64,000 nt of DNA, from positions 30,501 through 94,500 of IMG/VR virus record IMGVR_UViG_3300046000_008568. One strand, written 5' to 3'. The DNA is from a virus. The first letter of the stretch is position 1. Every line of letters begins with the position of its first letter. Positions 38,835 to 45,738 of the stretch are shown here, piece by piece. The position numbers were made by a program, and so were the translations under genes. The notes beneath the pieces were generated by a model, which was not told the origin of the DNA, searched no databases, and saw nothing but the letters and a program-made list of their open reading frames with translations.

Positions 38835-39296
38835 ATGAAATTTCAATCAACAAAAGTCTTTGATGGTTACTCAACAGTATTTCGTCAATGGAGAGCAGAA
38901 GGCACTCACTGTAGTTTTCTTCATGGTTATGGTATTTCTTTTAAAATTGTATTTGAAGGAGAACTTGATGAAAGAAACTGGGTGTGGGACTTTGGAGGAA
39001 TGAAAAGAGCCAAAAACACTATTGATGGTATGCCTCCTAAAGCATGGATGGACCATATGTTCGATCACACTTATATTATTGCCGAAGATGACCCATTTTT
39101 ATTAAAAGCATTAGAAATGCATGGTACAGGTATAGCACAAGTTAGAGTAGTACCAGCTACAGGAGCAGAACAATTTGCTAAATTTATCTATGATAAAACT
39201 TCTGAGTTTATTAGAATTGAAACAGATAACAGAGTACGAGTAGTAAGCGTAGAATTTAAAGAACACAGTAAAAACTCAGCAATATACACAGAATAA
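38835..39296 (+). CDS. queD: QueD-like 6-carboxytetrahydropterin synthase (variant zinc site)
   Basis: 153 aa. Aligns by eye to the PTPS/QueD family: catalytic Cys26 and His30 in THCSFLHGYG, WVWDFGGMKRAK and the Asp-His of MFDHTYI. It would convert dihydroneopterin triphosphate from FolE to 6-carboxytetrahydropterin for preQ0. Two of the three usual zinc histidines look replaced: the AAH region reads YSTVFRQW, and HGH reads HGY. This matches a variant subfamily I recall, so it may still be active. It lies between a microprotein and thioredoxin, apart from folE and queE. Confidence 0.8.
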   Translation: MKFQSTKVFDGYSTVFRQWRAEGTHCSFLHGYGISFKIVFEGELDERNWVWDFGGMKRAKNTIDGMPPKAWMDHMFDHTYIIAEDDPFLLKALEMHGTGIAQVRVVPATGAEQFAKFIYDKTSEFIRIETDNRVRVVSVEFKEHSKNSAIYTE

Positions 39297-39297
39297 T

Positions 39298-39549
39298 ATG
39301 AAAAAAGTAATTAGATACACGGCAGCATGGTGTGGACCGTGTAAAGTATTTGCTCCTACATTTAATAAAGTAGCAGCAGAAACACCAGGAGTACAATTTG
39401 AAACAGTTGATGTTGATTCAGGGCACCAATCAATTATGGAGAATGGGATTAGAAATGTTCCTACTACTGTAGTAATTGAGCCAAACGGAACTATTAGAAA
39501 ACAAAGTGGAAATATGAGCGCAGAAGCCTTAAAAACATTTATTGGATAA
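39298..39549 (+). CDS. Thioredoxin / glutaredoxin-like protein
   Basis: 83 aa minimal thioredoxin fold with the classical WCGPC at residues 11-15 and the cis-Pro loop VPTTVV. E. coli thioredoxin is 109 aa, so terminal elements are trimmed. It probably reduces the CVSC tail of the phage NrdA. The stop overlaps the next start by one base, coupling it to the TGT-like gene. Confidence 0.9.
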   Translation: MKKVIRYTAAWCGPCKVFAPTFNKVAAETPGVQFETVDVDSGHQSIMENGIRNVPTTVVIEPNGTIRKQSGNMSAEALKTFIG

Positions 39550-40337
39550 TGAAAATATCACACGAACTACCGTTATCGTTATTCCCTTATAGTTTTGGAT
39601 GGAATGATTATGAGTATTGTTTACCTCATTTATTAGATAAACATGCCGATTATAGACAATTTTTCTTAGATTCTAGAGAAAGAGACCGTTTCATTATAAT
39701 GGATAACGGTTTGTTTGAGGGTGTAACACACACCATTGAAGATTTAAGAGAAAAAATCAAGTTAATTGAACCTGATATCTTTATTGTTCCTGATGAGTGG
39801 AATAATAAAACAATAACAGCTAAAAATGCTAAACATTGGAGGCAATACGAGCTACCTGAACGCACCAATTTAATGGTAGTAATGCAAGGTACTACAATAA
39901 GTGAAATTCATCAACTATACCACCACTGTGTTGACCTGGGTTATACTCACTTTGCATTTAATCATTCATCAGTAGTATATCATGAATTATGTCCTACCGA
40001 AAATTTAATAGCTAATCAAGCTGTTGGTAGAGTATTACTTCTAGAGAATATGAAGCATGAAAATTTAATTAAACCACACCATTATATCCATTTATTAGGA
40101 TGTTCGGTACCTCAAGAATTTACTCACTATAGGGATAATTGGACACCTGGTATAATTAATTCAGTAGATACTTCAAATCCTATTATATGTGGTGCTTTAG
40201 GTATTAGATATAACGAAATTGGTTTATTAGAAAAACCAACAAATAAAATTGAAGAATTTATGGAATCTGATTTAGAAGATAAATTAGAAGATATTAAATA
40301 TAATGTTCAACGTTTTAGAAATTTATGCAATAAATAG
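39549..40337 (+). CDS. dpdA: TGT-like transglycosylase, candidate DpdA (7-deazaguanine insertion into DNA)
   Basis: 262 aa TIM-barrel-like protein. Motifs fit the tRNA-guanine transglycosylase superfamily: FIIMDNGLFEG (~50-60), a DIFIVPDEW strand, LMVVMQGTT (~112-120), YIHLLGCSVPQEF (~180) and INSVDTSNP, whose Asp is the candidate nucleophile. Bacterial TGT is ~375 aa with a zinc site; the zinc cysteines are not evident here, as in phage DpdA proteins. With folE, queD, queE and queC nearby, the likely role is exchange of guanine in DNA for preQ0 or a derivative, protecting against restriction. Action on tRNA is the alternative. Confidence 0.65.
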   Translation: MKISHELPLSLFPYSFGWNDYEYCLPHLLDKHADYRQFFLDSRERDRFIIMDNGLFEGVTHTIEDLREKIKLIEPDIFIVPDEWNNKTITAKNAKHWRQYELPERTNLMVVMQGTTISEIHQLYHHCVDLGYTHFAFNHSSVVYHELCPTENLIANQAVGRVLLLENMKHENLIKPHHYIHLLGCSVPQEFTHYRDNWTPGIINSVDTSNPIICGALGIRYNEIGLLEKPTNKIEEFMESDLEDKLEDIKYNVQRFRNLCNK

Positions 40338-40368
40338 TTGGATTTATAAAATAAAGTTCGTATATTTA
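40338..40368 (+). promoter_or_regulatory. Class I promoter TTGG-N19-TATATTTA
   Basis: TTGG 40338-40341 and TATATTTA 40361-40368, just after the transglycosylase stop and 25 bp before the 47-aa gene. Confidence 0.7.
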
Positions 40369-40393
40369 TAAAGTAAAACAAATATAAACAGTT

Positions 40394-40537
40394 ATGAGCA
40401 AAACTTCATCAAAAAACAAGTACGAGCAACTAATGGCTTGGTTACCGACTTTAGGACAATCTAAAAAGTCCGTAGTAGAAAAATCAACTACTAAATTTTC
40501 TAAAGGAGATTATTACAAACAACAAGGAGCCAGGTAA
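40394..40537 (+). CDS. 47-aa basic microprotein
   Basis: Begins MSKTSSKNKYEQLMAWLPTLG and continues Lys/Ser-rich to a QQGAR end. It has a class I promoter and the CAGTT-ATG start context, so expression is likely. The following ORF starts two bases after its stop. Small basic proteins placed behind early-type promoters in phages often bind host factors, but nothing in the sequence fixes a function. Confidence 0.55.
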   Translation: MSKTSSKNKYEQLMAWLPTLGQSKKSVVEKSTTKFSKGDYYKQQGAR

Positions 40538-40539
40538 TC

Positions 40540-40686
40540 ATGATTGAGATCATAAAACATAGTTTAGGATTATGTGGTGAAGGTCATGTTAGTCTTTTAA
40601 ATTGTTCTCCATTTATAGTTGGAGGAATTGGATATTTTACGTACATTAAATCAAAATTAAAATTAAAGTTATGGAAAAAGAATTAA
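40540..40686 (+). CDS. 48-aa putative membrane microprotein
   Basis: Starts MIEIIKHSLGLCGEG; a hydrophobic stretch SLLNCSPFIVGGIGYFTYI (~18-36) followed by a Lys-rich tail (KSKLKLKLWKK) suggests a single membrane segment with a basic cytoplasmic end. It starts two bases after the preceding stop and overlaps the next gene by 16 bp in another frame. The class I promoter of the next gene lies inside it. Real but uncertain. Confidence 0.4.
   Translation: MIEIIKHSLGLCGEGHVSLLNCSPFIVGGIGYFTYIKSKLKLKLWKKN
40619..40649 (+). promoter_or_regulatory. Class I promoter TTGG-N19-TACATTAA
   Basis: TTGG 40619-40622 and TACATTAA 40642-40649, 21 bp before the 75-aa gene; one base off TACATTTA. Confidence 0.5.
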
Positions 40687-40898
40687 AACCTTACATGATG
40701 TCTTTGTTTGAATATCTAGGTTATGCCGCTGGTACTGAAACAGGAAAAGAAGTGTATAGCACTGCAAATAAATTGCGCGAAACTATTAGCACTCACAACA
40801 TTTCTAATCCTAAATACACGGGAAAAGTAATGTTATATCGTAGAGAATTTCTAGATGAATATTTTGGAAATAAAGTATACGAAGGAGAGAAAAAATAA
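40671..40898 (+). CDS. 75-aa protein upstream of queC
   Basis: Helical, with a Tyr/Met-rich N-terminus (LKPYMMSLFEYLGYAAGTETG) and a charged C-terminal half. Start context AAAGTT-ATG, own class I promoter. It is 51 bp upstream of queC. I do not recognise the family; a nucleotide-metabolism accessory role is only a guess from position. Confidence 0.55.
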   Translation: MEKELKPYMMSLFEYLGYAAGTETGKEVYSTANKLRETISTHNISNPKYTGKVMLYRREFLDEYFGNKVYEGEKK

Positions 40899-40949
40899 TA
40901 ACGTTTGCCTATACGTTTCAAATACCTGGCACAAATTAAATTATAAATT

Positions 40950-41873
40950 ATGTCTAAAAATCATGTAGTGGTTTCACTTTCAGGTGGAATGGATAGTAGC
41001 ACATTGTTACTACGTTGTTTAAAAGAATACTCATCTGTTACGGCCATAAGCTTTGACTATGGTCAAAAACACAGAGTAGAGCTAGAGAGAGCTCAATCGT
41101 TGGTAGATTATTTAAACGGTGCTATTAATGTTTCAACATTTGAACCTATTAAAGTAAACTATCGTCAAATCAAACTAGACGGATTAGTTGATCTACTAGA
41201 TTCAGCATTAGTAACAGGAGGTAAAGATGTACCAGAAGGTCATTACGAGCAAGACAATATGAAAGAAACAGTTGTTCCTAACAGAAACAAAATGTTTGCT
41301 TCTATTGCTCAAGCAGTAGCTTTATCCATTGCAAACCGTACAGAAGAGACTTGTGACATTGCTTTAGGTATTCACGCAGGTGATCATGCAATTTATCCTG
41401 ATTGTAGACAAGAATTTAGAGATGCAGATGATGCAGCCTTTAGAATTGGAAACTGGGATGCAGAAAGAGTAAATTATTTCTCACCTTATCTTCAAGGAGA
41501 TAAATTTGATATCTTAAAAGATGGAGAAGTATTATGTAAAGAGTTGGGATTAAATTTTGATGAAGTTTATTCAAGAACTAATACTTCGTATAAGCCAATT
41601 AAAATAGTAACTAGTGGATTTATACAGACATCCCCAGAAAATACAAACTGGACTTCACCTGTAGTGACTTGGTACTCAGATTATAAATCAGCATCTTCAG
41701 TTGAAAGAATAGAAGCATTTATCAAACTAGGAAGAAAAGATCCAGTTGCTTATGCAGACGAAACAGGACCAGTAACATGGGAGACTGCAAGAGATGCAGT
41801 TCAAAAAGTATTAACAGAACATAACCAACCCCAAACTGATGGTGTTAAGTGGACTGAAACAAGAACTTACTAA
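40950..41873 (+). CDS. queC: QueC-like 7-cyano-7-deazaguanine (preQ0) synthase lacking zinc cysteines
   Basis: 307 aa. The ATP-pyrophosphatase loop SGGMDSS is at residues 11-17, then AISFDYGQKHRVELERA; further QueC signatures are VPNRNKMFASIAQAVAL and ALGIHAGDHAIYPDCR. It turns carboxy-deazaguanine into preQ0. The C-terminal part normally carries four zinc cysteines (SCYKG, then CGxCxxC before ExR). Here it reads TSYKP and YKSASSVERIEAF, followed by the conserved LGRKDPVAYAD, so the scaffold is retained but every zinc cysteine is replaced. It is longer than typical QueC (~230 aa). Confidence 0.85.
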   Translation: MSKNHVVVSLSGGMDSSTLLLRCLKEYSSVTAISFDYGQKHRVELERAQSLVDYLNGAINVSTFEPIKVNYRQIKLDGLVDLLDSALVTGGKDVPEGHYEQDNMKETVVPNRNKMFASIAQAVALSIANRTEETCDIALGIHAGDHAIYPDCRQEFRDADDAAFRIGNWDAERVNYFSPYLQGDKFDILKDGEVLCKELGLNFDEVYSRTNTSYKPIKIVTSGFIQTSPENTNWTSPVVTWYSDYKSASSVERIEAFIKLGRKDPVAYADETGPVTWETARDAVQKVLTEHNQPQTDGVKWTETRTY

Positions 41874-41879
41874 AAAAAG

Positions 41880-41910
41880 TAGGATATTAAAAAATAAGTT
41901 CGTATATTTA
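41880..41910 (+). promoter_or_regulatory. Class I promoter TAGG-N19-TATATTTA
   Basis: TAGG 41880-41883 (one mismatch to TTGG) and TATATTTA 41903-41910, 25 bp before the small lipoprotein gene. Confidence 0.55.
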
Positions 41911-41935
41911 AGTATAGAAATTAATAAAAACAAAA

Positions 41936-42097
41936 ATGAAAAAAGTATTTTTAACATTAGCCTTAGTGGCTTTAGTGGCAGTAAGTTGTAACAAGGTGAC
42001 TCCGTCATCTAAATTAACAACAGTAGATTCAACAAAAGTACAAGTCGATTCAGTAAGTATTGACTCAACTTCAATTGATACTACAGCTGTAAAATAA
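41936..42097 (+). CDS. Small secreted lipoprotein
   Basis: 53 aa. A textbook lipoprotein signal: MKKVFLTLALVALVAVSC, with the lipobox VAVS-Cys at residues 15-18. The mature ~35 residues are Ser/Thr/Asp/Val-rich and unstructured. It should be lipid-anchored in the outer or inner membrane. Small phage lipoproteins often block superinfection by masking a receptor (for example T5 Llp); a spanin part is less likely because it lies far from the lysis genes. It has its own class I promoter and precedes the RNA block. Confidence 0.7.
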   Translation: MKKVFLTLALVALVAVSCNKVTPSSKLTTVDSTKVQVDSVSIDSTSIDTTAVK

Positions 42098-42480
42098 AAC
42101 ACACCCCAGTAGATAGGTCCGCCAAGAAAGTCTTTAAACAACGTGGGAACTGCGGCTCTCCCAATGTGGCTGGAATGTTTTATAAAATAGTCACCCTACT
42201 CTTATAATAAGGGAATCAGTGTAGATAAACAATGCACGATTATAGGAAAGAGGGTGCTAAAAAATTACCAATGCTCGCTGTTAATTGAGAAGTAGAGTGT
42301 ATTAATTTCCGAACAAGGGTTTATAGTAGGAAGGCGTCACTTATTGCACTCAATCAGAAACCCTGAAAGACCAAGGTTGGTAAAAAAAGAATCGGTTAGT
42401 GTCAACGGGAAAGTTCCTGCTAGGGTTAACATGGACGATAAGTCTGGATGAGGGTTCGAATCCCTCACCGATTCCAAAAT
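42098..42480 (+). ncRNA. Structured non-coding segment upstream of the tmRNA
   Basis: About 380 bp with no ORF, and visibly less AT-rich than its flanks. Several stable helices can be drawn: ACGTGGGA with TCCCAATGT (42141-42167), CCCT with AGGG near 42193-42212, GCAC with GTGC near 42235-42258, and AGGGTTT (42316-42322) with AAACCCT (42358-42364). The 3' end is a tRNA-like element. It matches no RNA family I can name; large phage RNAs such as GOLLD and ROOL also lie beside tRNA genes, but similarity is not claimed. Confidence 0.4.
42389..42475 (+). tRNA. tRNA-like element with perfect acceptor and T arms but no normal D/anticodon arms
   Basis: GAATCGGT (42389-42396) pairs fully with ACCGATTC (42467-42474), and the T arm is perfect: GAGGG-TTCGAAT-CCCTC (42450-42466) placed directly against the acceptor strand. 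The 8-bp stem resembles the G-1:C73 pair of tRNA-His. The 51 nt between (42399-42449) fit a class II tRNA in length but give a CGGGA-AAGT-TCCTG hairpin and a GGAC-GATAA-GTCT hairpin, with no recognisable anticodon. It could be a degenerate tRNA or the closing domain of the larger RNA. Confidence 0.4.
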
Positions 42481-42487
42481 AAATTAT

Positions 42488-42495
42488 TATTTATT
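42488..42495 (+). promoter_or_regulatory. Class II box TATTTATT before the tmRNA
   Basis: Ends 8 nt before the mature tmRNA 5' end (42503), the spacing expected of a -10-type element; the same TATTTATTACAAA string recurs at 43409. Confidence 0.45.
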
Positions 42496-42502
42496 ACAAA
42501 AC

Positions 42503-42859
42503 GGGGGTGCCTGGTTTTGACAGATTACAACTAATTAATACAATCAGCCAGAGAGATAACTGTAAACTAAGGTGAATTTAATTAAATGGCAAAAACACAA
42601 ACGGTGTAGTATCTCAAGGAGACAACGCACAAATCGAAGCTAACATGAACACAGTATTCTCTTTATTGAGAAACGAAGTATTGGCAGCAGCCTAAATTAC
42701 CCAAGATTTCTCTATTAGATTAAATAGAGTGGTGGTTTCGCTAACTTAACAGTTGGCCCCAGTTGAATGATACTCCAACTTTAAAACCGTATCAAATAAG
42801 CTGTATAAATTGTATTGACTAACGCAGTCTGGACGGGAGTTCGAATCTCCCCACCTCCA
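42503..42859 (+). ncRNA. ssrA: tmRNA (one-piece), phage-encoded
   Basis: Begins GGGGGTGCCTGGTTTTGACA, whose GGGGGTG pairs with CACCTCC (42852-42858; one G-U). The T arm is GGGAG-TTCGAAT-CTCCC. Helix 2 forms between AATACAAT (about 42537-42544) and ATTGTATT (about 42806-42813). CCA is not encoded (ACTA follows). The tag frame ends GCA GCA GCC TAA at 42693-42695; the likely tag, from the GCT at 42639, is ANMNTVFSLLRNEVLAAA (18 residues), ending in the Ala-Ala degradation signal. It rescues stalled ribosomes with host SmpB. Confidence 0.93.
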
Positions 42860-42887
42860 CTAATTTTTTAACTCTAAATTAATCGTT

Positions 42888-43106
42888 ATGGCAAAAACCA
42901 AACTAAATCGCACGGCAAAGCTAGCATTTTACAATGCTCGCGAGCGTAAAGACGACACAAATCGTTTAGCAGAAACTACAGGTTTCACAACTCGTTTCAT
43001 CAATTATGTAAAAAAAGGTGAAAGAAAAGTAAATGATTCATTAGCTGATGCTATGTACACTCTTTCTCGAAGACGTGCAAAAAACAGCGCAGTATCTGCG
43101 AATTAA
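42888..43106 (+). CDS. Small HTH-like basic protein
   Basis: 72 aa, strongly basic. Helical pattern TAKLAFYNARERKDDTNRLAETTGFTTRFINYVKKGERKVNDSLADAMYTLSRRRA suggests a helix-turn-helix (the LAETTGFTTRFINYVKKG part looks like an HTH followed by a recognition wing). The start is TCGTT-ATG, 29 bp after the tmRNA end, so it may share its transcript. Could be a transcription factor or RNA-binding protein; no family named. Confidence 0.6.
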   Translation: MAKTKLNRTAKLAFYNARERKDDTNRLAETTGFTTRFINYVKKGERKVNDSLADAMYTLSRRRAKNSAVSAN

Positions 43107-43119
43107 TCAATCCAAATAT

Positions 43120-43137
43120 GCCCCTCACCAGAGGGGC
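43120..43137 (+). terminator. GC-rich hairpin after the HTH-like gene
   Basis: Perfect stem GCCCCTC-ACCA-GAGGGGC. It is followed by TATATTAATT rather than a true T-run, so termination may be partial. Confidence 0.55.
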
Positions 43138-43161
43138 TATATTAATTAAAACTATTAAAAT

Positions 43162-43398
43162 ATGGACGAATTTTTAGAGTTTCCAGAGTTAACAGATGAC
43201 GAAATAGATCAAGTAATGACTGAATTTTTTGAATGGGATAGGTTGCAAGATTATGATTTTGTAAATGAATTTGACGATTTTATTTATGTTTCATATGATG
43301 AAGTTTTAAATAATCCTAATGATACTGAATTAGGTGCCTTAATTAGGAAAAGATACGTAGAAGCTCAAAATAAATTAAAAGAAAGTCCCTCATTGTAG
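43162..43398 (+). CDS. Small very acidic protein
   Basis: 78 aa, with about one third Asp/Glu (MDEFLEFPELTDDEIDQ, FFEWDRLQDYDF). Probably helical. The strong negative charge is like DNA-mimic or anti-restriction proteins and sigma-binding factors, but no specific match is visible. The stop codon lies in the terminator that follows. Confidence 0.5.
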   Translation: MDEFLEFPELTDDEIDQVMTEFFEWDRLQDYDFVNEFDDFIYVSYDEVLNNPNDTELGALIRKRYVEAQNKLKESPSL

Positions 43399-43406
43399 GG
43401 ACTTTT
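43382..43406 (+). terminator. Rho-independent terminator overlapping the acidic-protein stop
   Basis: AAAGTCCCT (43382-43390) pairs with AGGGACTTT (43397-43405) around CATTGT and continues in T. A class II box starts two bases later. Confidence 0.85.
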
Positions 43407-43407
43407 G

Positions 43408-43416
43408 ATATTTATT
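43408..43416 (+). promoter_or_regulatory. Class II box ATATTTATT before the lysis cassette
   Basis: Directly after the terminator; opens transcription of the membrane/endolysin genes. Confidence 0.5.
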
Positions 43417-43486
43417 ACAAATAATGTCTATGAAAAATATGTTTTGCCAAGTAAGTTATATATTCATTAATTTAATAAAATATATT

Positions 43487-43732
43487 ATGGCATTTAAAGA
43501 CATTTTTAAAAAATCAAACGACTACAATGAAAAAACTGTAGTAGGCTTCATATCATTTGCAGTAATGACAATAGTGATGATTGTAGATCTTGTAACTGGG
43601 TTCATGGGTCAACACCTCCCACTAAATGAATATGTATTTAATGCATTTATGTATATTACATTAGGATCATTCGGTATTGCCGGATTAGAAAAATTTGCAT
43701 CAACAGATAAGCAAAAGGAGCAGGATGTTTAG
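43487..43732 (+). CDS. Small two-TM membrane protein (holin-like)
   Basis: 81 aa from the ATG at 43487; an in-frame ATG at 43424 would add 21 poorly supported residues. After a basic N-terminus (MAFKDIFKKSNDYNEK) come two hydrophobic segments, FISFAVMTIVMIVDLVTGFM and FNAFMYITLGSFGIAGL, joined by a short polar loop, then a charged tail. Being the first gene of an endolysin operon, it is likely a holin or antiholin. The 3' end overlaps the next gene by 8 bp. Confidence 0.55.
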   Translation: MAFKDIFKKSNDYNEKTVVGFISFAVMTIVMIVDLVTGFMGQHLPLNEYVFNAFMYITLGSFGIAGLEKFASTDKQKEQDV

Positions 43733-44045
43733 TGAAGGTGGAATAGTAATGATTGCAGGAATCCTATTAGGATTAGGTGTAATAGGTGGATCAGTTTATT
43801 ATGTTAATAAAATGTTTGCCACACATACTCAGGAAATCCTAGTTCGTTTTATTTTATTAATATTTACCTCATTAGTTGCATTATTTATTGTTGATAAAGT
43901 AATTGCTTGGCAGGTTAAATTATTAAGTGAGGAACAAAATTCTCAACTATTTGATTTAATTAAAACCTTGGTTCTTATGATTTTTTCTTATTACTTTGGA
44001 ACTAAAGAAGGTGTAGAAACTAATGGAGACCCTAATAAAAAATAA
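43725..44045 (+). CDS. Second two-TM membrane protein of the lysis cassette
   Basis: 106 aa from the ATG at 43725, chosen because a real Shine-Dalgarno-like AAAGGAG lies 5 bases upstream, rare in this genome. Hydrophobic segments IVMIAGILLGLGVIGGSVYYV (~7-27) and FILLIFTSLVALFIVDKVIAW (~44-64), with a third weaker one (TLVLMIFSYYFG), followed by a polar C-terminus. Probably a holin-type or lysis-timing protein; no family named. Confidence 0.5.
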   Translation: MFSEGGIVMIAGILLGLGVIGGSVYYVNKMFATHTQEILVRFILLIFTSLVALFIVDKVIAWQVKLLSEEQNSQLFDLIKTLVLMIFSYYFGTKEGVETNGDPNKK

Positions 44046-44058
44046 ATATAGATAAGCT

Positions 44059-44670
44059 ATGAGTTTAAAAAGTTTACAAGCTAAAATAGGAGTAACAGCA
44101 GATGGAGTATTCGGTCCTGGTACAATAAAAAAAGCAATGGAGTTTTATAAATTAACTCCGGTTAGAGCAGCACACTTCTTTGCTCAAACAGCTCATGAAA
44201 CAGGTGATTATAAATTATTTGCTGAAAATCTTAACTACTCTACTCAGGGGCTTCAAAACATATTTAAAAAATACTTTCCAGGTAATCTAAGTGACTTATA
44301 TGCTCGTAATCCTGAAAAAATAGCTAATAGAGTTTATGCTTCTAGAATGGGTAATGGGGATGAGAAATCAGGAGATGGGTGGAAATATAGAGGTAGAGGT
44401 GCTCTTCAATTAACTGGAAAAGATAATTATGCTGCCTTTGCTAAATATTTACAAAAACCAGAAATTATGACTACTCCTGATTTAGTAGCTACAGAATATT
44501 CATTTGAATCAGCAATGTTCTTCTTTGATAAAAACAAATTATGGTTAATATGTGATCAAGGAATTAACGATGCCGCTATATTAGCATTAACAAAAAGAAT
44601 TAATGGTGGTACTCATGGATTAGAAGACCGACAAGAAAAAACTAAAAAATATTACCAATACATTAAATAA
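44059..44670 (+). CDS. Endolysin, GH19 chitinase-like
   Basis: 203 aa. A short N-terminal peptidoglycan-binding-like stretch (LQAKIGVTADGVFGPGTIKKA) leads into a GH19 catalytic domain: HFFAQTAHETGDYKLFAENLNYS with Glu47 and Glu56 as likely acid/base, then GDGWKYRGRGALQLTGKDNY and RINGGTHGLEDR. It degrades peptidoglycan at lysis. No signal peptide, so release depends on the neighbouring holin-type proteins. Confidence 0.9.
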   Translation: MSLKSLQAKIGVTADGVFGPGTIKKAMEFYKLTPVRAAHFFAQTAHETGDYKLFAENLNYSTQGLQNIFKKYFPGNLSDLYARNPEKIANRVYASRMGNGDEKSGDGWKYRGRGALQLTGKDNYAAFAKYLQKPEIMTTPDLVATEYSFESAMFFFDKNKLWLICDQGINDAAILALTKRINGGTHGLEDRQEKTKKYYQYIK

Positions 44671-44681
44671 GTTGCTATAAG

Positions 44682-45107
44682 ATGAAAACATCACTATTAA
44701 TTACATTATCATTGACAACAGCATTAGCATTTATAGGTACATATTTTATGCATCTAACAGCAGATAATATAGATCAATTCCTAGCAGTAGGTTTAATTGT
44801 ATTTATTGATGGTTTTTTTGGAGTATGGGCAGGAGTAAAAAGAGAAGGTTTTCAAACTTGTAAAGCAATTAAAGTATTAAAAACATTTGGTTTTTGGATG
44901 GTAATGCTAGCAGCTATCTTATCAATAGAAAAAGGATTTACTGGGACTTCTTGGTTAAGTGAAACAATTATAGCCCCTTTTATGATATTCCAGCTAATTT
45001 CTATATTAAAAAATGCTTCTATGGTAGGTATAGTTAAAAATGAATTAGTTACACAAATATTAGATAGATTAGATAAACATAAAGGAGATAGAGAAATAAA
45101 TGGATAA
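44682..45107 (+). CDS. Phage holin, holin_4 / toxin-secretion family
   Basis: 141 aa with three or four hydrophobic segments (LLITLSLTTALAFIGTYFM, QFLAVGLIVFIDGFFGVWAGV, WMVMLAAILSI, APFMIFQLISILKNA). The DGFFGVWAGVKREGF and ISILKNASMVGI motifs fit the holin_4 family. It makes the membrane lesion that frees the endolysin. It overlaps the next gene by 8 bp. Confidence 0.75.
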   Translation: MKTSLLITLSLTTALAFIGTYFMHLTADNIDQFLAVGLIVFIDGFFGVWAGVKREGFQTCKAIKVLKTFGFWMVMLAAILSIEKGFTGTSWLSETIIAPFMIFQLISILKNASMVGIVKNELVTQILDRLDKHKGDREING

Positions 45108-45738
45108 AGTTAAAAATTTTATATTAGGATTAGATTTCAAATCAATTTTAATAATAGGGTTAATTATATTAATACTGCTAATGAGAATGTGTTCTGGAGG
45201 AGATCAAAGTTCTCACCCAATAATTAAAGTAGATGGAAAAAAATATGAACTGTTAAAACATACTATTGATACTGTTACAGTTATAAAAACTAAAGTAGAA
45301 TACCGTCCAGGAAAAACAATCTTTAAAGATCCCCCAATCTATATAACACCACCAACACAAATAGATTCATTAGCTGTAGTTAAAGAATACTACTCTAAAA
45401 TAGTATATAAAGATACTTTAAACTTAGATGAAGATGGAGGAACAATTGCTATAACTGATACAGTTTCTCAAAATAAAATTATAGGTAGATTATGGAGTGC
45501 TTCAATAAAGCAAAAAACAATTCATGATGTCACTATTGTAAAAGAATTACCTAAGACACAAGTATACATTGGTGGTACTGCTGGGTTTGATGAAGATAAC
45601 ATTGTAAATTTTGTAGGACCATCATTACTATTAAAAACAAAACAAGATCGTGTTTATTCTTTAGGAGTAGGATACGGAACAGATAAAAATGTTTCTATAC
45701 AAGCTGGTATTTATTGGAAAATAAAATTAGGAAAATAA
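45100..45738 (+). CDS. Membrane-anchored periplasmic lysis-region protein (spanin-like position)
   Basis: 212 aa. An N-terminal anchor (SILIIGLIILILLMRMC, ~15-31) ends in Cys, then a polar extracytoplasmic domain with extended strands (TIDTVTVIKTKVEYRPG, PPIYITPPTQIDSL) and a beta-rich C-terminus (TQVYIGGTAGFDEDN, SIQAGIYWKIK). Last gene of the lysis cassette, where Gram-negative phages carry spanins, so it may bridge inner and outer membranes. The family is not recognised and the spanin role is inference. Confidence 0.45.
   Translation: MDKVKNFILGLDFKSILIIGLIILILLMRMCSGGDQSSHPIIKVDGKKYELLKHTIDTVTVIKTKVEYRPGKTIFKDPPIYITPPTQIDSLAVVKEYYSKIVYKDTLNLDEDGGTIAITDTVSQNKIIGRLWSASIKQKTIHDVTIVKELPKTQVYIGGTAGFDEDNIVNFVGPSLLLKTKQDRVYSLGVGYGTDKNVSIQAGIYWKIKLGK

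Noticed and set aside
42389-42475. Group I intron in a tRNA
   Set aside because: Both acceptor strands lie within 87 nt, leaving no room for an intron, and the catalytic core elements are not convincing.
42098-42480. RNase P RNA
   Set aside because: A GGAAAGAGGGTGC string recalls part of RNase P RNA, but the other conserved P4 strand and overall layout are not found.
43424-43486. Upstream start for the first holin-like protein
   Set aside because: The extra 21 residues add a poorly formed hydrophobic piece and the upstream ATG has no good context; the ATG at 43487 gives a clean basic N-terminus.
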